Assembly (NCBI GenBank): GCA_020249925.1
Contig: JADCER010000003.1
Coordinates: 62,001 to 126,000 of the forward strand
Reading direction: 5' to 3'
DNA length: 64,000 bases
DNA from: Roseomonas sp.
GTDB taxonomy: Bacteria; Pseudomonadota; Alphaproteobacteria; Acetobacterales; Acetobacteraceae
How positions within the stretch are numbered: the first letter of the stretch is position 1; every line of letters starts with the position of its first letter. The position numbers and the translations under genes were made by a program. Below, one piece after another: positions 43,503 to 52,213 of this stretch. The notes under the pieces were generated by a model that saw nothing but the letters and a program-made list of their open reading frames with translations, was not told the DNA's origin and ran no database searches.

Positions 43503-44491
43503 TGTTCAAGCTCCGGGCGAATGGCCTCGACAATCGGGCGATAGCGCGCGGTCTCGGCGGCGATGAAAGCGGCGGCGCTGGCGGGGGTGCCAGGCGCGGA
43601 AGCAGTGATGCCGGATGCGGCAAGGCTCGCACGGAAGGCCGGATCACTGAGGGCAGCATTGGTCGCTGCCGAAAGCCTTTCCAGGACCGGCGCGGGCAGG
43701 GCAGGGGGCGCGAAGACCGCATGCCACAGCACCGCTTCAAATCCGGCAAGGCCAAGCGCTTCGGCAACGGTCGGCACATCGGGCGCGGCTTCCAAACGCT
43801 GCGCGGTTGCCACCGCCAGCATGCGCGCGCGTCCACCTTGATGCAGGGGAAGGCCTCCGCCGAAAGTATTGACCGCGAGTGCCAAGGTGCCGCCCACCAA
43901 ATCATTCATCGCCGGCGCCGCACCGCGATAAGGCACATGGGTCAGCGCCACTCCGCCCGCCTGCTGCTTCAGCAATTCGGTCGCAAGATGCATCATGGTC
44001 CCGCTGCCCGGCGAGCCATAGGAAAGCGGTGGATTGGCGTTGCGCGCCGCAACCAGAAATTCGCGCAAGCTCGCGGGGCGAGACGGATGCGCCAGCCAAC
44101 AAAGCGGCCCGCCGCCCAGTTCAGCAATCGTCGTGAAATCGCGCACCACATCGAACTGAGGCTGGCGCGTGACCAGCGGGTAAAGCGCATGGGTCGAAGC
44201 CGTGCCGAATAGGATCGTATAGCCATCGGGCCGCGCGCGAGAGACTTCAAGCGATCCAATCGCGCCCCCCGCACCGCCACGATTTTCCGTCACCACCGGC
44301 TGACCCAATTCGCGGCCCAGGCGTTCAGCATAAAGCCGCGCATAGACATCGGTCGGGCCACCGGCAGGGAAGGGGATAATCATGCGGATCGGGCGGGAGG
44401 GAAAAACCTCCTGCGCCCGCGCCCGATGCGTGATCAGCGCCGCGCCAACGCCGAGCAGCGCAGCGCGGCGGCCAATCCTACAAGGCAGCAT
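43499..44491 (-). CDS. Bug-family substrate-binding protein of the hydantoin operon
   Basis: Starting at 44491 (MLPCRIGRRAALLG) the 330-aa protein has a twin-arginine-like signal (cleavage near ARAQE), then FPSRPIRMIIPFPAGGPTD, VTENRGGAGGAIGSLEV and ARPDGYTILFG. Its start overlaps the GlcG-like gene's stop region by 14 nt, and its stop overlaps carbamoylase copy 2. The operon context points to a hydantoin, ureide or N-carbamoyl amino acid as ligand. Confidence 0.88.
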   Translation of the reverse strand: MLPCRIGRRAALLGVGAALITHRARAQEVFPSRPIRMIIPFPAGGPTDVYARLYAERLGRELGQPVVTENRGGAGGAIGSLEVSRARPDGYTILFGTASTHALYPLVTRQPQFDVVRDFTTIAELGGGPLCWLAHPSRPASLREFLVAARNANPPLSYGSPGSGTMMHLATELLKQQAGGVALTHVPYRGAAPAMNDLVGGTLALAVNTFGGGLPLHQGGRARMLAVATAQRLEAAPDVPTVAEALGLAGFEAVLWHAVFAPPALPAPVLERLSAATNAALSDPAFRASLAASGITASAPGTPASAAAFIAAETARYRPIVEAIRPELEQ

Positions 44492-44975
44492 CACGCCAAT
44501 TCTCCACCGCCGCATCGGGGTGGGAAGCGAGCCCGGCGGCCTTGATGCCCTCGCACGCCGCATGTTCATCGCGGTCTGACGCATCACCGCTCACGCCAAC
44601 CGCGCCAATCACGGCACCGGCGGCATTCAGGATCAAGACGCCACCAGGTACGGGCACGAATCTGCCATCGGAAGCGGCGGCGACAGCGGCCTGGAAGGCG
44701 ATGCGTTCCTTCAAGCGGTCGCGCGCAATGCGGCTGCCAATACCCATGCCGAGCGCAGCATAGGCTTTGCCGCGCGCAATCTCGGCGCGCAGAATGCCAG
44801 AGCCATCTTCGCGCTTTTGCACCACAACATGCCCGCCGGCATCCAGCACCACGACCGTCAGCGGCAGCATGCCCGCCGCGCGGCCCGTCGCCAGCGTGAC
44901 ATCGGCGATCTTATCGGCCGTCGCCAAAGGCAAATCCACCGCGAGGTGCTTCACATAATAATCTGCGGAATTCAT
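44478..44975 (-). CDS. GlcG/HbpS-family protein
   Basis: From ATG 44975 (MNSADYYVKHLAVDLP) the 165-aa protein has TVVVLDAGGHVVVQKREDGS, GKAYAALGMG, PVPGGVLILNAAGAVIGAVG and SGDASDRDEHAACEGI. These match the GlcG/HbpS family, found beside glycolate and heme or cofactor-related genes; its molecular role is unclear. It lies in the hydantoin operon between the Bug receptor and a small membrane protein. Confidence 0.82.
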   Translation of the reverse strand: MNSADYYVKHLAVDLPLATADKIADVTLATGRAAGMLPLTVVVLDAGGHVVVQKREDGSGILRAEIARGKAYAALGMGIGSRIARDRLKERIAFQAAVAAASDGRFVPVPGGVLILNAAGAVIGAVGVSGDASDRDEHAACEGIKAAGLASHPDAAVENWRDAAL

Positions 44976-45044
44976 CGCGCGTCTCCCTGCGAAAAATTGA
45001 AGGCCCTTCCATGGGCCAAGCGTCACGTGGCGGCAAGCCAGGGT

Positions 45045-45338
45045 TCAGAAAAACAAATCCCGGAAATCCTGCCGCGTGCCGCCAAACAGGCGCCAAGTGG
45101 CAATGGCGCCAATGCAAAGCCCAATGCCGGCGGCAATGGCCGGCACGGGATCGGGCAGGCCACCCGCGCCCGTGGCGGCGGCGTTCAACATCCCAAGCAT
45201 AATGCCAACCGAACCCGCGATCATCGCCTGTATCAGCCCGGGCTTGCGCCGCGGTGGCGGTGCGGCGGGTTTGGATGGCCGCGGCGGCCGCTTGATCCAA
45301 TGCCCTTCCGGGCGCTGCTTGTCCTTATTCCCCGACAT
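45045..45338 (-). CDS. Small two-helix membrane protein
   Basis: From ATG 45338 the 97-aa protein has a basic Pro-rich cytoplasmic N-terminus and two membrane segments (AMIAGSVGIMLGMLNAAA and VPAIAAGIGLCIGAIATWRL). It overlaps the hydantoinase end by 14 nt, so it belongs to this operon. No family is recognised. Confidence 0.6.
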   Translation of the reverse strand: MSGNKDKQRPEGHWIKRPPRPSKPAAPPPRRKPGLIQAMIAGSVGIMLGMLNAAATGAGGLPDPVPAIAAGIGLCIGAIATWRLFGGTRQDFRDLFF

Positions 45339-46713
45339 AGGTTTCCTTGTGTTGACGCGGCACGAAGCGCCCGGCGCCGGGCTTGGCCAAAACCTGCTTG
45401 CCATCCCAAATCTGCTGCCCGCGCAGCCAGGTGGCGGCGACCCGCCCCTTCACCTTCATGCCGTCATAAGGCGACCATTGGGCATCTTCCTGGTCCTGGA
45501 TATCGCGCGCATCAAAGGTGAAATCGCCTTCTTCCATCACCAGCAGATCGGCATCCGTACCAACGCGCAAAGCGCCCTTCTTCGGATAAAGCCCATGGAA
45601 GCGCGCCGGGCGTTCGGCGCAATAAAGCGCCATCAGGCTGGGCGACAGGCCGCGTTGCTTGAGCAGCGTGAACATCACGGGCGCGAAGCTTTGCATGCCC
45701 GTGAGCCCCGCGCCGACCGTGAAGATATCGCCCGTATAGGTCTTGCGATCACGCGGCCAGGGCGCATGATCGGTCGAAACATAAGCGACCTGCCCCTTGG
45801 CGAAGGCGCCCCACATGCGTTCCACCTCATCCGCCGTGCGGAAGGGCGGGTTGCATTTGCCGAAGCCCTCAAGCCGGATGATGTCTTCCTCTGTCATGCA
45901 CAGATATTGCAGGCAGGCCTCGCCCGATGCCTTGCCGCCCATGCGGCGGAATACCTCGGCAATCTCAAAACCGCGCGCCAGCGATGAATGGGCGATATGC
46001 ACATGCGCGCCCGTCTCAAGCCCGATTTCGAAAATCTCCAGATCCGCCATGGTCTCGCACAGCGGCGGGCGGGTGCGGCAATGCCAGATGGGGGAGGTAT
46101 TGCCGGCGGCCTTGGCTTCCTCCGTCAGCCGCACCACGATTTCCTGATCCTCATTATGCACGGCGACCATCAGCCCGGTCTTGGCGATTTCGCGAAAGGC
46201 CGCGACCATGGTCGGGTGGTCAATGCGCGGGAAGCGCACCGGGTCATATTCATAGGTGGAAAGCTTGAAGGAACAGGCGCCGGCTTCCGCCAGCCCCGCA
46301 ATGGCATCCACACCGCCCGATTTCAGGATGGTGCCGTAAAGCGCGATATCCACATGGGACAGGCGGTTCACATATTCGACCTTCTCCTTGAAAATGCCGG
46401 CATCCGTCACCGGGCGCGGCACGTCATAGGGCATGTCAACGCAGGTGGTCACACCGCCCGCGGCAGCGGTTTTGGAAGCGCCCTCAATCCCCGGCCACCC
46501 GCGGGAGGAGGAGGTATGCATATGCCCATCCACCAGCCCCGGCATGATGTAGCGGGTCCCATAATCCTCCACGGAAACCGCAACCGGAGACGGCCCTTCG
46601 CCGATGCCGGCAATCACTTCACCGCGCGTGGCGACCCAGCCATTGGCCAGGATGCGATCGGGCAGCACCAGCGTGCCACGAATGACGCGATCAAAAGGGG
46701 TGGTGGCGGGCAT
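45325..46713 (-). CDS. Cyclic-amide hydrolase (hydantoinase/allantoinase type)
   Basis: The 462-aa enzyme has the complete dihydropyrimidinase/allantoinase metal set: His64 and His66 (VDGHMHTSS), carboxylated Lys150 (CSFKLSTYEYDP), His186 (VAVHNEDQ), His242 (HIAHSSL) and Asp315 (STDHAPWP). It opens hydantoins, dihydropyrimidines or allantoin; AllB-like spacing of these motifs makes allantoin or a hydantoin the likelier ring. It heads the leftward hydantoin operon, 39 nt after the LysR gene. Confidence 0.92.
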   Translation of the reverse strand: MPATTPFDRVIRGTLVLPDRILANGWVATRGEVIAGIGEGPSPVAVSVEDYGTRYIMPGLVDGHMHTSSSRGWPGIEGASKTAAAGGVTTCVDMPYDVPRPVTDAGIFKEKVEYVNRLSHVDIALYGTILKSGGVDAIAGLAEAGACSFKLSTYEYDPVRFPRIDHPTMVAAFREIAKTGLMVAVHNEDQEIVVRLTEEAKAAGNTSPIWHCRTRPPLCETMADLEIFEIGLETGAHVHIAHSSLARGFEIAEVFRRMGGKASGEACLQYLCMTEEDIIRLEGFGKCNPPFRTADEVERMWGAFAKGQVAYVSTDHAPWPRDRKTYTGDIFTVGAGLTGMQSFAPVMFTLLKQRGLSPSLMALYCAERPARFHGLYPKKGALRVGTDADLLVMEEGDFTFDARDIQDQEDAQWSPYDGMKVKGRVAATWLRGQQIWDGKQVLAKPGAGRFVPRQHKETYVGE

Positions 46714-46752
46714 GGGCTACTCCTGCAAGTGTGATCCGGATGGCGGATCAAG

Positions 46753-47679
46753 CTAACGCAGGCCCGTGTTGCGGGCCAGGGCTGATGGCCCGAATTGCGC
46801 ATCCGCGATCTGAAGCGCGAGGCTTGTCGCCTCATTCTCCCGCTCCGCATTCCAGGCGAGCGCCACGCCCACACCGCGAATGGGGCCGGCCAGAATCCGA
46901 AACGCCACACCCGGCGGGTTGAGCCGCGCCATGCCTTCCGAGACCAGCGCCACACCCAAACCGGCGGCGACGAAACCAAGCTGCGCCATGGCCGAACCCA
47001 CTTCGCGCACCACGCGCGGCGTGAAGCCCGCCGCATGGCAGGCGGCAGTCATCGCATCCGAATAGGCCGGGCTGATGGCGCGCGGCAGCATCAGCATGGG
47101 CGCTTCGGCGAGTGCCGCCAGCGGCAAAGGGTCAGGACCGCTCAAGATCGGATGGCCCTCCGGCAAGGCGGCGGCGAGCCTGTCTTCCCCCAAGGGCCGT
47201 AGCTTGATCGGCGCGCGGTCACGATCCGAACGGAGCAAGGCCAGATCAACCTCTCCCCGGCGGAGCGCTTCCAGGGCCTCGGCCGTATCCATCTCGCGCA
47301 CGCCAATCGCGGCTTCCGGGCGTGCCGCCTGCATGGCGCGCACGATGGGCGGCAGGTAATCAAACAACGCCGAGGTGACGCAGGCGATGGAAACCGGCGC
47401 GTGATGGCCCATGCGCAATTCGCGCGCCAGGCTTTCAAGGTCTGCCGCATTGCCGGCAATGCGCCGCGCGAGTGGCAGCAGCGCTTCCCCCTCCCGCGTC
47501 GGGCGCGCGCCCTTGCCGCTGCGTTCCAGCAGCCTCACGCCCAATTCGCGTTCCAGCAATTGGATTTGCGCGGTCAGCGGTGGCTGCGAAATTCCAAGCC
47601 GCGCGGCGGCACGGCCGAAATGGCCTTCTTCGGCCACGGCCAGAAAATGCCCCAGGCGGCGGATCAGGCGAAAATCCAT
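46753..47679 (-). CDS. LysR-family transcription regulator
   Basis: The 308-aa protein has the N-terminal winged helix ([36 protein letters not shown]) and a periplasmic-binding-fold effector domain. It is just upstream of the hydantoin operon on the same strand and divergent from the PrpD gene, so it could control either. An imperfect GGTTT-N12-AAACC box is 15 nt before its start. Confidence 0.92.
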   Translation of the reverse strand: MDFRLIRRLGHFLAVAEEGHFGRAAARLGISQPPLTAQIQLLERELGVRLLERSGKGARPTREGEALLPLARRIAGNAADLESLARELRMGHHAPVSIACVTSALFDYLPPIVRAMQAARPEAAIGVREMDTAEALEALRRGEVDLALLRSDRDRAPIKLRPLGEDRLAAALPEGHPILSGPDPLPLAALAEAPMLMLPRAISPAYSDAMTAACHAAGFTPRVVREVGSAMAQLGFVAAGLGVALVSEGMARLNPPGVAFRILAGPIRGVGVALAWNAERENEATSLALQIADAQFGPSALARNTGLR

Positions 47680-47693
47680 GGGTGGTCCAATGC

Positions 47694-47715
47694 GGTTTCG
47701 CCCATACGGAAAACC
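47694..47715. promoter_or_regulatory. Possible LysR box
   Basis: GGTTT (47694-47698), 12 nt, AAACC (47711-47715) form an inverted repeat in the 140-nt divergent region between LysR and the PrpD-type gene, in the place expected for LysR autoregulation. Confidence 0.35.
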
Positions 47716-47819
47716 TATCAGCGCGCCACGTCAATTGGATTGGACGATGGCGCGCGATGGGCGCAGAAGATCACCCCATCAGGCAAGCCGCCAGACACAA
47801 GAAAGGGAGAATGCCCCAA

Positions 47820-49346
47820 ATGAAACTGCACCCGGTAAAAGTTCACCCATCCAAGGCGCTATTGAAGCGCGAAGATCAATTGGCCTGGAAAATGGCCGGA
47901 GTCGCCGTGGACAAGGTCGCGGTCGAAAAGCCGGTGCAGGAGATGATCATCAACCGGATCATCGATAATGCTTCGGTCGCCATCGCCGCCATCAACCGCC
48001 GCCCGGTCGTCTCGGCGCGCGGCATGGCGCTTGGCCATGCGAAGAAGGCGGGCGGCGCGCAGGTGTTTGGCGTGAAGGCCGCGACCACCGTCTCCCCCGA
48101 ATGGGCGGCCTGGGCGAATGGCACGGCCGTGCGCGAATTGGACATGCACGACACTTTCTTGGCCGCCGATTACTCCCACCCTGGCGACAATATCCCGCCG
48201 ATCCTGGCGGTGGCGCAGGCCATGGGGAAATCCGGGCGCGATCTGATCCGTGGCCTTGCCACCGGCTATGAACTGCATATTGATTTGGTGCGCGCGATTT
48301 GCCTGCATGAACACAAGGTGGATCATATCGCCCATCTCTGCCCTGCGGCGGCGGCTGGCATTGGCACGCTGCTCGGGCTCAAGCAGGAAGTGGTGTTCCA
48401 ATCCATCCAGCAGGCTTTGCATACCTCCATCTCCTTCCGCCAATCCCGCAAGGGCGAGATTTCATCCTGGAAGGCCTATGCGCCCGCCCATGCCGGCAAG
48501 CTCGCCGTGGAAGCCGTGGATCGCTGCATGCGTGGTGAGGGCGCGCCTTCGCCGATTTATGAAGGCGAAGACAGCGTCATTGCCTGGGTGCTCGCCGGGC
48601 GGTCCAACCGCAAGGATGTCTATGGCCCGGTCTATTATGAGGTGCCGCTGCCGGAAGCGGGCGAACCGAAGCGCTCCATTCTTGATTCCTACACCAAGGA
48701 ACACTCGGCCGAATACCAATCCCAGGCCCTGATTGACCTCGCTTTCCGCATGCGCGAGCAGATCAAGGATATGGAGGCGATTGAGAAGATCATCATCCAT
48801 ACCAGCCATCACACCCATTACGTGATCGGCACCGGCGCCAATGACCCGCAGAAGATGGACCCGAAGGCGAGCCGTGAGACGCTGGACCATTCCATCATGT
48901 ATATCTTCGCGGTCGCGCTGCAGGATGGGCGCTGGCATCATGTGGATAGCTACGCGCCGAAGCGGGCGGGCCGCGCCGATACCGTCAGGCTCTGGCACAA
49001 GATCGAAACGCGGGAAGATGCGGAATGGACCCGCAAATACCATTCCCGCGACCCGAATGAGCTTTCCTTCGGCGGGCGCGTGGAAATCCTGTTCAAGGAT
49101 GGGTCGAAGCTGGTGGATGAGCTGGGTGTGGCCAATGCCCATCCGAATGGCGCCAAGCCCTTCGGCCGGGCGGATTACATCCGCAAATTCCAGACGCTGA
49201 CGGATGGCATCATCTCGGCCCGCGAGTCCAACCGCTTCCTGGAAGCGGTGCAGGATCTGGCGAAGCTGAAGGCGGGTGAGCTCAGCGCGCTGAATGTAGC
49301 GCTGCCGGCCGGTGGCCTGCTGGACAGCAAGCCCGGTATCTTTTGA
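47820..49346 (+). CDS. prpD: MmgE/PrpD-family dehydratase
   Basis: The 508-aa protein matches 2-methylcitrate dehydratase and other MmgE/PrpD members: [76 protein letters not shown] and [19 protein letters not shown] chose ATG 47820, nine bases after an AAGGGAG site; ATG 47811 in the same frame is too close. With the following synthase it would convert 2-methylcitrate to cis-methylaconitate in propionate breakdown. Confidence 0.88.
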   Translation: MKLHPVKVHPSKALLKREDQLAWKMAGVAVDKVAVEKPVQEMIINRIIDNASVAIAAINRRPVVSARGMALGHAKKAGGAQVFGVKAATTVSPEWAAWANGTAVRELDMHDTFLAADYSHPGDNIPPILAVAQAMGKSGRDLIRGLATGYELHIDLVRAICLHEHKVDHIAHLCPAAAAGIGTLLGLKQEVVFQSIQQALHTSISFRQSRKGEISSWKAYAPAHAGKLAVEAVDRCMRGEGAPSPIYEGEDSVIAWVLAGRSNRKDVYGPVYYEVPLPEAGEPKRSILDSYTKEHSAEYQSQALIDLAFRMREQIKDMEAIEKIIIHTSHHTHYVIGTGANDPQKMDPKASRETLDHSIMYIFAVALQDGRWHHVDSYAPKRAGRADTVRLWHKIETREDAEWTRKYHSRDPNELSFGGRVEILFKDGSKLVDELGVANAHPNGAKPFGRADYIRKFQTLTDGIISARESNRFLEAVQDLAKLKAGELSALNVALPAGGLLDSKPGIF

Positions 49347-49419
49347 AGTTTGGTTGAGGAAGGCAGGGTCGGCGCCGCGCGCGCCGGCCCAAAGCCAGGT
49401 TAGCAAGGGAAGAAACCCG

Positions 49420-50556
49420 ATGAACGAAACCACGAAACCCGAAATCTATAAGGGCCTGGTCGGCGTTTATGCCGATGTCTCGGCTGTATCGAAGGTGATG
49501 CCGGAGACGAATAGCCTGACCTATCGCGGCTATGCGGTGCAGGATTTGGCCGAAAATTGCAGCTTTGAAGAAGTGGCCTATCTGCTCTGGGAAGGCGAAT
49601 TGCCCAATGCCAAGCAGCTTGCCGATTTCAAGGCCGAGACCGCGGCCGAGCGTGAGATCAGCCCCGCGCTGCATCGCGTGATCCGCGAATTCCCCAAGGA
49701 TGCGCACCCGATGGATGCCATCCGCACCGCCGTGTCCTTCATGGGGATGGAAGACCCGGAAGCGGGCGATGTCTCGCAGGCGGCGCAATATCGCAAGGCG
49801 AAGCGGCTTTTCGCCAAGATCCCAACGGCGATTGCAGCCGCCTATCGTGCTTCCCGCGGCCTGCCGGTGGTGGCGCCGAACCCCGCGCATAGCTTTGCCG
49901 AGAATGTCTTCAGCCTGATCCTGGGCAAGGTGCCGCAGCCTGAAGTGCTGAAATCCTTCGATGTTTCCATGATCCTCTATGCGGAGCATACCTTCAACGC
50001 CTCCACCTATACGGCGCGGCTGGTGACCTCCTCAGGCGCCGATATGCATGGCGCGATCACGGCGGGCATCGCGTCACTCAAGGGCCCGCTGCATGGCGGC
50101 GCCAATGAGGCGGTGATGCATACGCTGAAGGAAATCGGCGACCCCAAGCTGGCCAAGGAGTGGATCCAAAGCCGCTTCGACCACAAGGCGCTGGTGATGG
50201 GCTTTGGCCATCGCGTCTACAAGACCGGCGATAGCCGCGTGCCCACCATGCGCAAATATGCCGAGAAAATGGCCGAAGTTGTGGGCGACAAGACCTGGAT
50301 GGAGATCAGCCGCATCCTGGCCGGGGAGATGCTGGAGAAGAAGAACATCCACCCGAATCTCGATTTCCCGGCAGGCCCTGCCTATTACCTGATGGGTTTT
50401 GAGATCCCGCTCTTCACGCCGATCTTCGTCGCTTCCCGCATCACGGGCTGGTCGGCGCATGTGATCGAGCAGGGTGCGGATAATCGCCTTATTCGCCCGC
50501 TGTCTTGGTACACAGGGCCCGATCAGCGCCCAGTGCCGCCGCTTTCAGCGCGATAG
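49420..50556 (+). CDS. prpC: Citrate/2-methylcitrate synthase
   Basis: From ATG 49420, which has an AAGGGAAG site, the 378-aa enzyme has the citrate-synthase core: LTYRGYAVQDLAEN, LYAEHTFNASTYTARL with the catalytic His, ALVMGFGHRVYKTGDSR and HPNLDFPAGPAYYLMG with the Asp. Next to a PrpD gene it is best read as 2-methylcitrate synthase (propionyl-CoA plus oxaloacetate). The pair lacks prpB nearby. A strong terminator follows. Confidence 0.9.
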   Translation: MNETTKPEIYKGLVGVYADVSAVSKVMPETNSLTYRGYAVQDLAENCSFEEVAYLLWEGELPNAKQLADFKAETAAEREISPALHRVIREFPKDAHPMDAIRTAVSFMGMEDPEAGDVSQAAQYRKAKRLFAKIPTAIAAAYRASRGLPVVAPNPAHSFAENVFSLILGKVPQPEVLKSFDVSMILYAEHTFNASTYTARLVTSSGADMHGAITAGIASLKGPLHGGANEAVMHTLKEIGDPKLAKEWIQSRFDHKALVMGFGHRVYKTGDSRVPTMRKYAEKMAEVVGDKTWMEISRILAGEMLEKKNIHPNLDFPAGPAYYLMGFEIPLFTPIFVASRITGWSAHVIEQGADNRLIRPLSWYTGPDQRPVPPLSAR

Positions 50557-51196
50557 TTTGCAGGCGTCTTCATCATTTTTTCAGAAATGGCGAAGGCGCG
50601 CCGCAAGGCGCAAGACCGCGACATGCATGTCACACTGCGCGCATCGCAATGCGATGCGTGCATTTTTTTTTGCGTGTTGTGACGGATTTTGTTGACACGA
50701 CTCATGGTGATGAAGATAGCGTGCGTTGCGCGCGATTCCTTTGCGCGATTCGCACTGCCTCCGCGCTGCGAAAAATCGCTCCCCAGATCAGGTGCATCAC
50801 CTGAAATAAGGCGCGATGAAGCGGGAAGGTGCTGCGATCGGCAAGGCAGAATTGCCGCAGCAGGGAAGGACGGTCCATGGACCGCAGACTCATGGGGCTC
50901 TTCGCTTCACGCGATCAAGGTCCCACACCACCCCAAGCCGCCATCACGGCGTGTGCAAGGGGCGGGAGAGAGGCCAGGGGGAACACGCCGCGCTGGAATG
51001 CCGCGCGCCGTGAAGCTTTTGGCGGCTGCGCTTCGCGGAGACTTTCAGTCCTGTCGGTCCGCGCATCGGGATCCGCGCGTCGCCGCCATCACCGACCCCA
51101 CCTGCTGTACCCCGGGTTGGAATTGGGATTTTGTCGCGCCAAGCGCGACCTTCCCATGAACGCCTTCAACAGGAACACATGGAGATTCATCCTCTG
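50557..51196. other. 640-nt gap before the lysine-rich protein
   Basis: Beyond the terminator the gap has TTGACA at 50692-50697, a good -35 box, with a weak -10 candidate 17 nt later (GATAGC). Further in are a CAGGTG-CAT-CACCTG palindrome near 50790, and a perfect 14-nt palindrome CGGTCCATGGACCG at 50871-50884. I see no convincing gene; a structured 5' leader or a small RNA upstream of the histone-like gene is possible. Confidence 0.4.
50637..50671 (+). terminator. Intrinsic terminator of the prpD-prpC operon
   Basis: GCGCGCATCGC (50637-50647) pairs with GCGATGCGTGC (50651-50661) around an AAT loop, with one G-U pair, followed by nine T residues (50663-50671). This is the clearest rho-independent terminator of the window, 80 nt after the stop. 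Confidence 0.9.
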
Positions 51197-51667
51197 ATGA
51201 CTGATATCATCGAGACTACCGAAACCGAAGAAACCCCGCGCGCCCAGGCGATGGCCATGGCCGCGGCGAAGAAGAAGGCGCCGGCGAAGCGCAAGCCTGC
51301 TGCGAAGAAGCCGGCTGCGAAGAAGGCCGCTGCCAAGAAGCCGGCGGCGAAGAAGGCCGCTGCGAAGAAGAAGCCGGCTGCGAAGAAGGCCGCTGCCAAG
51401 AAGCCGGCTGCGAAGAAGGCTGCTGCGAAGAAGCCCGCCGCGAAGAAGGCTGCCGCCAAGCGGAAGCCCGCTGCGAAGAAGGCTGCTGCGAAGAAGCCGG
51501 CTGCGAAAAAGGCTGCTGCGAAGAAGCCTGCCGCGAAGAAGGCCGCTGCCAAGAAGCCGGCTGCGAAGAAGGCTGCTGCAAAGAAGCCCGCCGCGAAGAA
51601 GGCCGCGCCGCGTCGTCGCAAGGCCGCTGCCCCTGCTCCGGCGCCGTCCGAAACCCCGGCGAGCTGA
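51197..51667 (+). CDS. Histone H1-like lysine/alanine-rich protein
   Basis: From ATG 51197 the 156-aa protein has a short acidic head ([15 protein letters not shown]) and then a tail of repeated AAKKPAAKK-type units rich in Lys, Ala and Pro, ending in ARRRKAA-like residues. Bacterial H1-like proteins (AlgP-like, HctB-like) bind and compact DNA through such tails. An in-frame ATG at 51179 is an alternative start. Repeat number is likely variable between strains. Confidence 0.82.
   Translation: MTDIIETTETEETPRAQAMAMAAAKKKAPAKRKPAAKKPAAKKAAAKKPAAKKAAAKKKPAAKKAAAKKPAAKKAAAKKPAAKKAAAKRKPAAKKAAAKKPAAKKAAAKKPAAKKAAAKKPAAKKAAAKKPAAKKAAPRRRKAAAPAPAPSETPAS
51290..51605 (+). repeat. Coding tandem repeat of [10 protein letters not shown] units
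   Basis: A roughly 27-30-nt unit (AAGAAGCCGGCTGCGAAGAA and close variants) repeats about ten times within the H1-like gene. It is imperfect at the DNA level, so slippage has happened long ago or codons have drifted. Confidence 0.85.
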
Positions 51668-51745
51668 TCAGCTACCGGATCCCGGCACTGGGGCGTCGCA
51701 TGCCAGGCATGCGGCGCCCTTGGTGCTTTTGGACCCCGCATCATC

Positions 51746-52213
51746 ATGCCGTTCGAGACGCGCCTGCTGCCGGCGCATGACCATCAGCTTCTTTTGCCTT
51801 TGCTCTCTGCCTATGGTGCGGAAATGGCGCCGCATTTGGCTGGTGCTGCGCCTGCCACGGCGTCTGAGATGCTGAAGCTGATCACCGCTGACCCGCGCGC
51901 GGAAATCCTGATGGCCTTCCGTGGTGACGCGCCCTTGGGCTTTGCGCTGTTTTTCGACCTGCTGGAAATTGTCTTCGCGCGGCGCTGCGGCGCGCTGGAT
52001 GATCTTTTCGTGGCACCCGTCGCGCGCCGCCAGGGCGTGGCGCAAGCATTGATTGAAGCGCTTACTGCCATTGGGCATTCGCGGGGCTGGTCGCATCTGC
52101 GCTGGATCGTGCCGGAGACAGACCAGGCCGCCATCGCGCTTTATGAGCGTATTGCCGCGCGCGCGCCCTGGCGTTCCTATGTGCTGCGGCTCGATCCGAC
52201 AGTATCCCTTTAA
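51746..52213 (+). CDS. GNAT-family N-acetyltransferase
   Basis: The 155-aa protein has the GNAT acetyl-CoA loop LFVAPVARRQGVAQALIEAL near residues 88-107 preceded by the GFALFFDLLEIVF strands, and a C-terminal ETDQAAIALYERIAARAPW. The acceptor substrate is unknown. It overlaps the convergent comM/yifB gene's stop by 4 nt (a shared TTAA). Confidence 0.85.
   Translation: MPFETRLLPAHDHQLLLPLLSAYGAEMAPHLAGAAPATASEMLKLITADPRAEILMAFRGDAPLGFALFFDLLEIVFARRCGALDDLFVAPVARRQGVAQALIEALTAIGHSRGWSHLRWIVPETDQAAIALYERIAARAPWRSYVLRLDPTVSL

Noticed and set aside
50689-51159. 156-codon frame in the leader before the H1-like gene
   Set aside because: Cys/Arg/Pro-rich noise with no family features or ribosome-binding site; the stretch looks like leader DNA.
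51290-51605. CRISPR-like repeat array
   Set aside because: Repeats are contiguous and coding (KKPAAKK units), with no spacers.
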